The position numbers and the translations under genes were made by a program. Positions 24,501 through 32,819 of a DNA stretch of 64,000 bases are shown one piece after another; positions within the stretch are counted from its first letter, which is position 1; the number at the start of each line of letters is the position of its first letter. This DNA comes from Roseiarcus sp963783175 (GTDB taxonomy: Bacteria; Pseudomonadota; Alphaproteobacteria; Rhizobiales; Beijerinckiaceae), in assembly GCA_963783175.1 (NCBI GenBank), contig CAWANG010000002.1, forward strand, positions 1 to 64,000, read 5' to 3'. Under the pieces are notes generated by a model. The model was not told the origin of the DNA. It saw nothing but the letters and a program-made list of their open reading frames with translations, and searched no databases.

Positions 24501-25547
24501 TTGGCCCACCCGTTTCTCATCAAGGAAATTGCGCTCCAGGCCGGCCTCGGCGAGGCGACGGTCGATCGGGTGCTCAACAAGCGGGGCGGAGTGCGCAAGC
24601 ACACGGCCCAACGCGTCAAACAGGCGATACGCGAGTTGCATGGCCAGGCTGAACAGGCCGGACTGACTGGGCGCAAATTCTTGATCGATGTCGTCATGCA
24701 AGCGCCCGATCGCTTTTCAGAGGCCGTTCGCGCGGCGCTCGACGACGAGATGCCGACATTGCGTCCCGCGGTCTTTCGCGCGCGTTACCATTTCAGCGAG
24801 GTTGCGCGGATCGCCGATCTGGCGGCGCTCATTGATAGGATCGCCATGCGCGGCGCGCACGGCCTGTTCCTCAAAGCTCCGGATGAACCGGAAATCGCCG
24901 CGGCCGTGGACCGCGCCGTTGCGCGGGGCGTTCCTGTCGTCACGCTCGTCACCGATGTCGCCAACTGCCGCCGCGCGGCCTATGTCGGAATGGACAATCG
25001 CGCCGCTGGCGAGACGGCCGCCTATCTCATCGGCGAGTGGCTTGGGGACGCGAAGGCGAGGATTCTGACGACGCTCAGCAGCAACAGTTTCCGTGGCGAG
25101 GAGGAGCGGGAGATCGGCTTTCGCCGGGGGCTCAGAACGCGATACCCGAACCTCGGCATTGTCGAAGTGAGCGAAGGACTCGGGATCGATCGGGCGACAG
25201 GCGCTTTGGCCAGAGAGGCGCTTGCCGCCGACCCCGAGATCGTCGCCGCCTACTCGATCGGCGGCGGCAACCGGGCACTGGTGGAAGCGTTCCAGGCGAT
25301 GGCGCGTCCGTGCCAGGTGTTCGTCGGCCATGACCTTGACGCGGACAATTTGACGCTGTTGCGCGAGAAACGCATTTCGGCGGTTCTGCACCACGATCTC
25401 AATGCCGATGTCCGATCTGCCTGCCGAATAGTGATGCAGGCGCATCGGGTATTGCCGCAAGGAGCTCCGCCCCCGCCGTCACAGGTCCAGGTGATCACGC
25501 CGTTCAACCTTCCGGCGGCGCGAGGCCGTGAAGCGGCGTCCACATAG
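24501..25547 (+). CDS. LacI-family transcriptional regulator
   Basis: Sugar-type repressor or activator: N-terminal LacI helix-turn-helix (FLIKEIALQAGLGEATVDRV, residues 4-23) with the hinge region RGGVRKHTAQRVKQAI, then a periplasmic-binding-protein-like ligand domain (about 65-340, including AYVGMDNRAAGETAAYLIG and VFVGHDLDADNL). The TTG at 24501 is chosen because MAHPFLIKEIALQAG matches the family start and clears the divergent PhyH promoter; an in-frame ATG at 24402 would add 33 atypical residues. It likely controls the divergent PhyH gene. Confidence 0.85.
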   Translation: MAHPFLIKEIALQAGLGEATVDRVLNKRGGVRKHTAQRVKQAIRELHGQAEQAGLTGRKFLIDVVMQAPDRFSEAVRAALDDEMPTLRPAVFRARYHFSEVARIADLAALIDRIAMRGAHGLFLKAPDEPEIAAAVDRAVARGVPVVTLVTDVANCRRAAYVGMDNRAAGETAAYLIGEWLGDAKARILTTLSSNSFRGEEEREIGFRRGLRTRYPNLGIVEVSEGLGIDRATGALAREALAADPEIVAAYSIGGGNRALVEAFQAMARPCQVFVGHDLDADNLTLLREKRISAVLHHDLNADVRSACRIVMQAHRVLPQGAPPPPSQVQVITPFNLPAARGREAAST

Positions 25548-25562
25548 GGAGGCAGGGGCGAC

Positions 25563-26120
25563 TCAGGCGGCGCGCCGCCAGACGGTCATTTCGACGCCGT
25601 GCGCCGGGTCGAGGGGGATCCGTTCGCTGAGCGTAAGACCATGCTGTTCGAGCAGAGCAGCGGCTGAGACGCCGGCCTCGCAGGCGGCAAAGACCGGCCG
25701 GCCGCCGGGAAGTTTGACGCCATGCGCGCGCGACAGATTGAAACCGTCAAAGCCGATCATCAGGAAGAGATCGAACACCACCTGTCCGCCGCCCACGGCG
25801 ACGCGGCCGCCCGTCGGCAGCAATCGGGCGGCTACTGCTTCCCAAGTCGTGCGCCGCGGGTCCCACCACCAACCGTCGGCGCGCTGCTCGAGCCCGGCCG
25901 CCTCGCGGGAAACGACAAGACGCGGACGCCCGCGGACGTTGGGCTCGAGTTCGTGACTGCGACGGGTGAATACGACCAGGTTCGCAAGATCTTGCGCGCG
26001 CTGGTAAAGCTCCCAGTCCTTTTCGTTGCGTAGCGAAACCGGCGTCAGTCCGTCGGCGGCCGCGATCTTGTCGTCGTCCGAGACGATGGCGTAACCGGTG
26101 ATGTCCAGATTCCCAGCCAT
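25563..26120 (-). CDS. dihydrofolate-reductase-like / RibD C-terminal domain protein
   Basis: 185 residues. DHFR-fold features: N-terminal strand ITGYAIVSDDDKIA, RGRPRLVVSREAAGL, and the glycine-rich VAVGGGQVVFDLFL that binds NADPH, followed by FDGFNLSRAHGVKLPGGRPVF. Such YyaP/YwjB-type stand-alone reductases are of unknown substrate and need not be folate enzymes. It is convergent with the LacI gene, 15 bases apart. Confidence 0.75.
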   Translation of the reverse strand: MAGNLDITGYAIVSDDDKIAAADGLTPVSLRNEKDWELYQRAQDLANLVVFTRRSHELEPNVRGRPRLVVSREAAGLEQRADGWWWDPRRTTWEAVAARLLPTGGRVAVGGGQVVFDLFLMIGFDGFNLSRAHGVKLPGGRPVFAACEAGVSAAALLEQHGLTLSERIPLDPAHGVEMTVWRRAA

Positions 26121-26241
26121 GTTCGAATGGCCTCGTTAGCGCGACGAAGCTAGCCATACGTCCCCGTCGCAGCAACATGGTACTCCAAAACGGCGCGCCG
26201 TGGGCAAGCCTGCGAATCTGCCTTCGGTTCCGCTCCCACGC

Positions 26242-26643
26242 TCACGCCGCCAGCTGGTCCAACGCCCGCTGCATCGCCGCCATTCCCGCTTCGATCGCCC
26301 GCGCGAAATATGCGTGGAGGTCGTCCGGCAGGAAGTCGGCGGTCCAGACGACGGACGTGGTCCCGCCAGGCAGCGCGGTGACCTCGAGCGCGGCGTTATA
26401 GTGCCGCGCGCGGCCGCCCTCGGCTGTCCAGACCAGCCGTCGCGCCTCGTCGTCGAGCGTGACGATCGGCTCGCGCAGCGTGACGCCGTTGATGAAGGTC
26501 ACGATGCGCGCGCCGGGCTCGAGCTTCGTGTCAACGACGAAGCCGGGGACGAGCCGCGTATGGAGCGCGCCGATGTCTCGGACCGCCGACCACACCTCGT
26601 CCGCCGGCGCGCGGGTCGTGAGTTCGGATCGGATTGTCGCCAT
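26242..26643 (-). CDS. SRPBCC family protein
   Basis: 133 residues from the ATG at 26643 (MATIRSELTTRAPADEVW). The helix-grip fold is recognisable by the start APADEVWSAVRDIGALHTRL, the strands VTLREPIVTLDDEARRLVWT and the long C-terminal helix ending MAAMQRALDQLAA. Members bind hydrophobic ligands or act as polyketide-cyclase-like proteins; no substrate can be named. It lies 4 bases after the VOC gene on the same strand, so the pair is cotranscribed. Confidence 0.8.
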   Translation of the reverse strand: MATIRSELTTRAPADEVWSAVRDIGALHTRLVPGFVVDTKLEPGARIVTFINGVTLREPIVTLDDEARRLVWTAEGGRARHYNAALEVTALPGGTTSVVWTADFLPDDLHAYFARAIEAGMAAMQRALDQLAA

Positions 26644-26647
26644 GGGC

Positions 26648-27022
26648 TTATTTCCCTCCGAAATAGGCTTCGAGCCGGTAGCCCTCGGGATCGAAGACGT
26701 AAGCCGCGTAATATTGCGACCCGTAATCCTTGCGCAGTCCGGGCTTGCCGTTGTCGCGCCCGCCGTTGGCGAGCGCAGCAGCATGAAACGCCGCGACGCT
26801 CGCCCGGCTCGGGGCGGCAAAGCAGAAGTGCAGTCCCGACTTCGGGTCGTGGGCGACCGGGCGCTCGGCGGAATTGACCCAGAAGCCGACGCCCTCCTTG
26901 CCGTAGCCGAGCGAGCTGTCGTCGGCGCTGAGACAGGCGAATCCGAGCGGTTTCAGCGCGGCGTCGTAAAATCCCTTGGCCTTCGCGATGTCGCGAACGC
27001 CGATCGAAACGTGATCCAGCAT
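26648..27022 (-). CDS. VOC (glyoxalase/bleomycin-resistance) family protein
   Basis: 124 residues from the ATG at 27022 (MLDHVSIGVRDIAKAKGFYD). Metal-ligand positions of the family are present: His4 in LDHVSIG, His in SGLHFCFAAPSR, and the terminal Glu in GYRLEAYFGG. The substrate is unknown. It is transcribed divergently from the AraC-type regulator with 118 bases between starts, and precedes the SRPBCC gene by 4 bases. Confidence 0.85.
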   Translation of the reverse strand: MLDHVSIGVRDIAKAKGFYDAALKPLGFACLSADDSSLGYGKEGVGFWVNSAERPVAHDPKSGLHFCFAAPSRASVAAFHAAALANGGRDNGKPGLRKDYGSQYYAAYVFDPEGYRLEAYFGGK

Positions 27023-27140
27023 GATGTCCTCTTTAATGTTGGTCGGCGCCGCGGCCGGTTGCGTACGGGCCTCAGCGGTTCTCAAGGAGCCTATGGCCGC
27101 GATGGTTTTCCCGCTTGGGGAAAATTGCTATTCTTCACCC

Positions 27141-28013
27141 ATGCAAAGCGAAGCCCAATCTCGTGGGGCGGGAGCGCCCAGGCCGACGGAGGAGGGACTC
27201 GCCAAGCGAAAGCTGGCGGCCGGCGACGGATGGAGCGTGCACGAAGTCATCTGCCGCGCAGGACCGTCCGACAGGCCCTTCGAGGAGCGGCACGAGGGTT
27301 TCAGCGTCTCTGCGGTCATCGAGGGGAGCTTCAACTACCGATCGGACGCGGGCCGCGGGCTGCTCTACCCGGGGGCTTTGCTGCTCGGAAACAGTGGCTG
27401 GTGTTTCGAATGCGGCCACGCGCATGGGATTGGAGATCGCTGCGTATCCTTGAATGTTCGTGACGACCTGTTCGGCGAAATCGCCGCGGCCGCGGCGTCG
27501 ACGAGCCGCTTCCGCTTTTCGGCCCCGAGCCTGCCGCCATCGCCGAAGGCGCTGCCCGTCGTGGCCTCGATGGAAGCCTTGTCGTCGGGAGCGCCCGCGC
27601 TTCGCCGCGAGGAACTGGCGCTGCGGCTTATCGAGCGCGTCATCGCTGCGATGGCCGATCAGAAGCGTTTCCCCGCGTCGCCGTCCGCGCGCGAGGCGCG
27701 ACGCGTCGTCGAAGCGATTCGCCTGGTCGAGTCGGACGCCGCGCGGCCGGTCCGGCTCAAGGACCTCGCGGCGAGCGCAGGAACGAGCAAGTACCACTTC
27801 CTGCGCGTGTTCCGGCGGCTCGTGGGCATGACGCCCTATCAATATCTCCTCAGCGCCAGGATGCGCCGCGCCGCGCTCGAGCTCGTCTCGTCGCGCCGGC
27901 CGGTGCTGCCGATTGCTCTCGACAGCGGCTTCAGCGACCTCTCCACCTTCAACCGCCGCTTCCGCGCCACTTTCGGCGTGACGCCGACGCAGTATCGCGC
28001 CTCGCGGCTTTAA
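27141..28013 (+). CDS. AraC-family transcriptional regulator
   Basis: 290 residues from ATG 27141 (MQSEAQSRGAGAPRPTEE). An N-terminal cupin-like sensor (residues about 25-110) is joined to the C-terminal double helix-turn-helix: PVRLKDLAASAGTSKYHFLR and the second HTH VLPIALDSGFSDLSTFNRRF ending in FGVTPTQYR. The divergent VOC-SRPBCC pair is the obvious target. An earlier in-frame ATG at 27021 overlaps the VOC start and is unlikely. Confidence 0.85.
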   Translation: MQSEAQSRGAGAPRPTEEGLAKRKLAAGDGWSVHEVICRAGPSDRPFEERHEGFSVSAVIEGSFNYRSDAGRGLLYPGALLLGNSGWCFECGHAHGIGDRCVSLNVRDDLFGEIAAAAASTSRFRFSAPSLPPSPKALPVVASMEALSSGAPALRREELALRLIERVIAAMADQKRFPASPSAREARRVVEAIRLVESDAARPVRLKDLAASAGTSKYHFLRVFRRLVGMTPYQYLLSARMRRAALELVSSRRPVLPIALDSGFSDLSTFNRRFRATFGVTPTQYRASRL

Positions 28014-28084
28014 GCCGCGATCGATGACCGCGCCTACGGGTCAGCCCTTTCCCCAGCGTCACACCGGCGTTAATCTCGCCGCCG

Positions 28085-30352
28085 ATGGCCACTCCCGCTC
28101 GCACCAGCGCTCTTGCCGCGGCCGCCGGCTTCGCCCGCGCCGCCTCGTGGGCCCCGGAGTGGCGCGGAGCGTTCTCAAGCGCGCTCGCCCGCGAGGTCGA
28201 GGAGCGGCGGTTTTTCCTTTGGATTCCGGTCGCGGCGATGGGCGGGGTCGCGCTCAATCTGGCGGCCGATCAGGAGCCGTCCTTATGGCTGCCGGCGCTG
28301 ATGACGGCGCTGTTCGCGACGCTGGCGTGGATGTCGCGCGCGCGCCCGTTCGCCCTCGGCGTCTCGCTCGCCCTGGCGGCGCTATTTGCCGGCTTTCTGT
28401 CAATGTCGCTGCGCACGGCGCGGGTCACGGCGCCGGTGCTCGACCGCATCCGGATCGTCACTCTTCAGGGTTTCGTCGAGGAGGTCGACTTGAGAACCGT
28501 CGGCGCGCGCATGGTGGTCGGCGTCGTCAACGCCGACGGCATGCCGCGCGAGAAGGTTCCGCGCCGCGTCAGGGTGACGACACGCAAGACACCTGACGTC
28601 GCGGCGGGCGATTACGTCGAGCTCAAGGCTCGCCTGCTGCCGCCGTCGCGCGCGGCGCTCCCGGGCGGATACGACTTCGCTCGCGACGCGTTTTTCTCAG
28701 GCGTCGGCGCGGTCGGCTCGACGCTCGGGCCGATCCGGCGCCTGCCGCCGCCAAACGACGCGACCTTAAGCCAGCGCTTCTATGCTGCGATCGATCAGGC
28801 GCGCAACCGCCTCGCGTTCAGAGTCAACGCGATCATCGGCGGCGATGAGGGCGCGATCGCGGCGGCGATGGTCACGGGCAAGCGCGACTTTCTGTCTGCC
28901 GACGCCAAGGACCTTATTCGCGAAGCGGGCATCTTCCACATCATCACGATTTCCGGCGTCCAGATGACGCTCGTTGCGGGCATCGTCTTTGTCGTCGCCC
29001 GCCGACTGCTGGCGCTGTCGCCGACGCTTGCGCTCTCTTATCCGATCAAGAAGTGGGCCGCGGTCGTCGCGATGGCCGGCTCGCTCCTCTACGACGTCGC
29101 GACCGGTTCGCGCGTCGGCACCGAGCGGGCGCTCATCATGACGCTGGTCGTGCTCGGCGCGGTGATCATGGACCGGCGCGCGCTGACCATGCGCAACCTT
29201 GCTTTCGCGGTGCTCGCGGTGGTCGCCATCGAGCCCGAGGCCATTCTCGGCGTCAGCTTCCAGCTCTCGTTCGCCGCCGTCGCGGCGCTGGTCGCGGTGA
29301 TGGAGGCGCGGCTGGCGGCCCACGACATCGATCCCGATCCGTTCGTGCCCAAGCGAGGCGAAGGGCCGAAGCGCGGCTTCCCCGGCGCCCATCTCTTCGA
29401 CCGGCCGCTCTCACTCCTGTTCGCCACCGCCTTCGCGACCTCGGCCACCGCCTCGTTCATGGCCTATCACTTCCATGATCTGAGCCCCTATGTGCTGATC
29501 GGCAATCCGCTGACGCTCACCATCATCGAATTTTTTGCCGTGCCGGGCGCGCTCATCGGCGCGGCGCTCTATCCCCTCGGGCTCGACGCGCCGGTCTGGC
29601 TCTATGTCGGGGCGGGGATCAAGTTCATCCTGTGGGTCGCCCGCTTCATCGCTGACGCCCCAGGCTCGACCGTGCACCTCAGGGCGTTCGCGCCCTACGC
29701 CTTGCCGTTCCTCGCCCTCGCCGTCATCAGCGCGACCATCTGGCGGACCTGGACGTTCCGCCTGAGCGCCGTTCCGCTCGCGCTCATCGGGCTCATCGGC
29801 GCGACGCATGGGCCGCGCTATGACGTCATCGTCGCGCCGTCTGGCGATCTGGCGGCAGTGCGCGACGCCGACGGCGCGCTCGAGATCGTCGGCAAACGCT
29901 TCAACGCCTTCGCCGCCGAGCAATGGCTGACCGCCGACGGCGATGGGCGTGACCCCGCTCAGGCCCGCACCCCCGATGCGCCCTGCGACCGCCTCGGCTG
30001 CGTCGCTGACCTGCCGGAGGGAGAATCGCTTTCGATCGTCCTCGATCGCCTCGCGTTCGACGAAGATTGCGCGCGCGCCGAAGTCGTGGTCAGCGCACTC
30101 AGCGCGCCCCAGGGCTGCAAGGCTAAATTCGTGCTCGACGAACAGGCGCTGGCGCGGCTCGGCGCCGTCGGCTTGACCTGGAGCGACGAAGGAGGATTCA
30201 CGCTCGCGAGCGATCGCTCGACGCTTCAGAACCGTCCCTGGTCGCCCGCGCCGGAGCCGGCGCGCGACGACCGACTGGTTCGCCCTGGCCACGGCGCCTC
30301 GCATGGGCCCGATCCGGCCGACCAGCCGATCGATCCCGAGGCCGACCATTAG
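28085..30352 (+). CDS. comEC: ComEC/Rec2-family competence membrane protein
   Basis: ComEC forms the inner-membrane channel for single-stranded DNA uptake. The 755-residue product has an N-terminal hydrophobic pair, a DUF4131-type soluble loop (about 110-220), then the competence domain with GIFHIITISGVQMTLVAG and SRVGTERALIMTLVVLGA across many helices (about 270-560). The C-terminal metallo-beta-lactamase domain found in some relatives is replaced by a short soluble domain, as usual in alphaproteobacteria. Whether the organism is transformable is unknown. Confidence 0.88.
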   Translation: MATPARTSALAAAAGFARAASWAPEWRGAFSSALAREVEERRFFLWIPVAAMGGVALNLAADQEPSLWLPALMTALFATLAWMSRARPFALGVSLALAALFAGFLSMSLRTARVTAPVLDRIRIVTLQGFVEEVDLRTVGARMVVGVVNADGMPREKVPRRVRVTTRKTPDVAAGDYVELKARLLPPSRAALPGGYDFARDAFFSGVGAVGSTLGPIRRLPPPNDATLSQRFYAAIDQARNRLAFRVNAIIGGDEGAIAAAMVTGKRDFLSADAKDLIREAGIFHIITISGVQMTLVAGIVFVVARRLLALSPTLALSYPIKKWAAVVAMAGSLLYDVATGSRVGTERALIMTLVVLGAVIMDRRALTMRNLAFAVLAVVAIEPEAILGVSFQLSFAAVAALVAVMEARLAAHDIDPDPFVPKRGEGPKRGFPGAHLFDRPLSLLFATAFATSATASFMAYHFHDLSPYVLIGNPLTLTIIEFFAVPGALIGAALYPLGLDAPVWLYVGAGIKFILWVARFIADAPGSTVHLRAFAPYALPFLALAVISATIWRTWTFRLSAVPLALIGLIGATHGPRYDVIVAPSGDLAAVRDADGALEIVGKRFNAFAAEQWLTADGDGRDPAQARTPDAPCDRLGCVADLPEGESLSIVLDRLAFDEDCARAEVVVSALSAPQGCKAKFVLDEQALARLGAVGLTWSDEGGFTLASDRSTLQNRPWSPAPEPARDDRLVRPGHGASHGPDPADQPIDPEADH

Positions 30353-30456
30353 CAGGGCGGGTACTACGCCTTGTCGCGGCGGATTACCCGTGCGACAGTC
30401 GGTGACGGTCGCACGCCGCCAATTGAGTGGCGACGGGTCGTGGGGGTTGGAGGGGG

Positions 30457-31158
30457 ATGAGCAGTCAAAAAACGGCCGTCGTCGTCGGCGGCTCAAGCGG
30501 CATCGGGCTCGCGGTCGCTGAGGCCTTGGCCAAGCGCGGCGAGAAGGTGACGGTGACCAGCCGCGATCCAAAGAAGGCGCAAGCGGCGGCGGCCAAAGTG
30601 GGCCACGGCGCGACGGCGATCGTCGTCGATATTGCGAAGCCGCACGAGATCGCCGCAAAATTCGCCGGTGTCGGTCCGGTCGATCATCTCGTGATCACCG
30701 CCGTCGACCGCGACCGCAACAGCGTCAAGGCCTACGACATCGCGGCCGCGATCAGACTGGTGACGACCAAGCTGGTCGGCTACACCGAGATCGCGCATAC
30801 GCTCGTCGAACGGTTCACTCCGGAGGCCGCGATCGTGCTCTATGGCGGGCTGGCGCGCGAGCGGCCGTATCCCGGCTCTACGACGGTTACTGCGATCAAC
30901 GGCGGCGTCACCGGGCTCACGCGGACCCTGGCGGTGGAGCTTGCGCCGGTGCGCGTAAACGCCATCCATCCTGGATTTGTCGGTGACAGTCCTTATTGGG
31001 CGGGCAATGCGGAGATAAGCGAACGGATGCTGAGCCGCACGCCGGGCCGTCGGCGTCTCACCACCGAGCATTGCGTCGGCGCCACCCTGTTCCTGCTCGA
31101 CAACCAGGGCATGAACGGCGAGAACCTCGTGGTCGACGCCGGCATTTCGTTGACCTAA
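30457..31158 (+). CDS. SDR family protein lacking the catalytic YxxxK
   Basis: 233 residues from ATG 30457 with a strong GGAGGGGG 6 bases upstream. The N-terminal nucleotide-binding motif VVVGGSSGIGLAVAEAL and VTSRDPKKAQA are those of short-chain dehydrogenases, and the C-terminal VRVNAIHPGFV and GENLVVDAGISLT also fit. At the active-site position the expected Tyr-x-x-x-Lys is replaced: the aligned stretch reads STTVTAINGGVTGL with neither residue. It may therefore not be an oxidoreductase, or may bind nucleotide only. No frameshift is apparent. Confidence 0.75.
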   Translation: MSSQKTAVVVGGSSGIGLAVAEALAKRGEKVTVTSRDPKKAQAAAAKVGHGATAIVVDIAKPHEIAAKFAGVGPVDHLVITAVDRDRNSVKAYDIAAAIRLVTTKLVGYTEIAHTLVERFTPEAAIVLYGGLARERPYPGSTTVTAINGGVTGLTRTLAVELAPVRVNAIHPGFVGDSPYWAGNAEISERMLSRTPGRRRLTTEHCVGATLFLLDNQGMNGENLVVDAGISLT

Positions 31159-31267
31159 GCGGCGCGGGAGGGCGCGGCCGCGGGGCAACACGAATCGGTC
31201 CTCGATTTCCGACAAACTTCACGCCTTTTCGCATCGTCCGGCGACGACTTCATCATGGGAGGAAAAC

Positions 31268-31792
31268 ATGCAAATCCGATGCCCGTCTTTTATCCTTGCA
31301 TCCGTCATGCTTGGCGCGTCCGCCGCGGCCTCCGCCGCCGAGACCCAAATCGAGCGCGGAAAGTATCTGGTCTCGATCTCCGGCTGCAACGACTGCCACA
31401 CGCCCGGCTACTTTCTCGGCAAGCCGGATTTTTCCCGCGCCCTCAGCGGCTCCGACGTCGGCTTTGCGATACCGGGCGTCGGCGCGGTCGTCGGACGCAA
31501 TCTGACGCCGGACAAGGAGACAGGCCTCGGCAATTGGACGGCCGCTCAGATCATCACCGCTTTCACCACAGGCATACGGCCCGATGGGCGCAAGCTCTCT
31601 CCGATCATGCCCTGGCCGGAACTCGCCAATCTGACCGCAGACGACGCCCAGGCGATCGCCGCCTATCTGCAGAGCCTGCCACCGGTGAAGAACGCCGTTC
31701 CCGGGCCGTTTGGGCCGAAGGAAACTCCCTCGACCCTGGTCTTCGTCATCGTTCCGGGCGAGGTTTACGCCAAGATGCCGCCGCCCCCGTAA
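31268..31792 (+). CDS. exported monohaem cytochrome c
   Basis: 174 residues with a signal peptide (MQIRCPSFILASVMLGASAA, cleavage near SAA). Class I cytochrome c with the haem motif GCNDCHTPGY and a distal Met candidate in LSPIMPWPELANLTADD. Resembles single-haem c-type subunits of alcohol/aldehyde dehydrogenase systems, but no such enzyme is adjacent. GAGG precedes ATG 31268. It is followed by a signal-bearing SnoaL-like gene 44 bases downstream, probably in one operon. Confidence 0.85.
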   Translation: MQIRCPSFILASVMLGASAAASAAETQIERGKYLVSISGCNDCHTPGYFLGKPDFSRALSGSDVGFAIPGVGAVVGRNLTPDKETGLGNWTAAQIITAFTTGIRPDGRKLSPIMPWPELANLTADDAQAIAAYLQSLPPVKNAVPGPFGPKETPSTLVFVIVPGEVYAKMPPPP

Positions 31793-31836
31793 GCGCTCGA
31801 AGACCGGGCGTCGCGCGGCGGCCGAAGGAGGCCCTC

Positions 31837-32322
31837 ATGCGACGCAGAACATTGATTGCCGGCGCCGCGCTCATTGGCGGCGCGCCGCTCGTCGGGCGCG
31901 CCGTGAAGGCGGCGGACGTCTCGATCGTGGAAAAGTTCGCTCAAACCCTCAGCGCCCACGATCTCAATGCCTTCGCGGCGCTGTTCGCCGACGGCTACGT
32001 CAATCACCAGGTCAGCGCCGCGGCGCCTCCGCCGCCGACCGGAACGACGCCCAAGGCGGCGACGGTCGCCGTCTTCGCCGCGAGACTGAAGGCGATGCCT
32101 GATCTCAAGGTCACCGTGCAGACCAGCCTCGCCGAGGGCGACAAGGCCGCCGCCAGCTTCGCCTACGAAGGCTCGCACCGGGACGTTTACTATGGGGTCT
32201 CGGCGACGGGAAGGCGGCTGTTCTTCACCTCGTGCGATATCTTCCGCGTTGCAGGCGGGGAAATCGTCGAGCATTGGGGCATGGGCGACATCGCCGGCGT
32301 CGTGGCGCAGCTGAAGGGATGA
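31837..32322 (+). CDS. exported SnoaL-like ester-cyclase family protein
   Basis: 161 residues from ATG 31837 (AAGGAG upstream) starting with the signal MRRRTLIAGAALIGGAPLVG, which has an arginine-rich Tat-like start. The mature part is an NTF2-like fold: FAQTLSAHDLNAFAALFADG, the conserved NH in YVNHQV, ARLKAMPDLKVTVQ, and a C-terminal GGEIVEHWGMGD. Function is unknown. Coupled by position with the cytochrome c gene. Confidence 0.78.
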   Translation: MRRRTLIAGAALIGGAPLVGRAVKAADVSIVEKFAQTLSAHDLNAFAALFADGYVNHQVSAAAPPPPTGTTPKAATVAVFAARLKAMPDLKVTVQTSLAEGDKAAASFAYEGSHRDVYYGVSATGRRLFFTSCDIFRVAGGEIVEHWGMGDIAGVVAQLKG

Positions 32323-32355
32323 GCCGGCGCGCGCGGTCGCCCACGACCGCGAACG

Positions 32356-32377
32356 AAAAGGGCGCCCTGCGGCGCCC
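32356..32377 (-). terminator. intrinsic terminator of rpmG
   Basis: Read on the minus strand, GGGCGCC-GCAG-GGCGCCC forms a perfect 7-bp stem with a 4-base loop, followed by TTTTC. It lies just after the rpmG stop (32402) and so ends that transcript. The plus-strand reading has no T-run. Confidence 0.85.
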
Positions 32378-32401
32378 CTAAAGCCTTCGCGCGGCAGGGG
32401 C

Positions 32402-32569
32402 CTACTTGATCTTCGTTTCCTTGAACTCGACGTGCTTGCGGGCGACGGGATCGTATTTCTTGAACGCGAGCTTTTCCGTCTTGGTGCGGGCGTTCTTCTT
32501 GGTGACGTAGAAATAGCCGGTGTCGGCGGTCGAGAGCAGCTTGATCTTGAGCGAGGCGGCCTTGGCCAT
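32402..32569 (-). CDS. rpmG: 50S ribosomal protein L33
   Basis: 55 residues, the standard length, from the ATG at 32569 (MAKAASLKIKLLSTADTG). The conserved FYVTKKNARTKTEKLAFKKY and C-terminal KHVEFKETKIK are present. The zinc-binding CxxC pairs are absent, so this is the zinc-free type. An isolated gene with its own terminator, as usual for rpmG outside the ribosomal operons. Confidence 0.97.
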   Translation of the reverse strand: MAKAASLKIKLLSTADTGYFYVTKKNARTKTEKLAFKKYDPVARKHVEFKETKIK

Positions 32570-32819
32570 CAGAGTGCGTCCTTCGATGAAACGGCGCGGC
32601 GGACGCGCCAGAAAACGGCCGCGAAGGGTCGCAGGCCCGGTGTTTGGCCGGCAAAATAGTGAGGCCCGGCCCGAAGTCAAGCCGAGGTGGAGGATTGACC
32701 GGCGAGAGGGGCTATGGCCGTGCGCCTCTTGCCGCGGTTCTTATGATAAATTCGAATTCCGTCCGCGCCCACGCCCGCTATCATCGGGCGTTCGCGGCCA
32801 GGGCTGCGGGAGAACGCAT

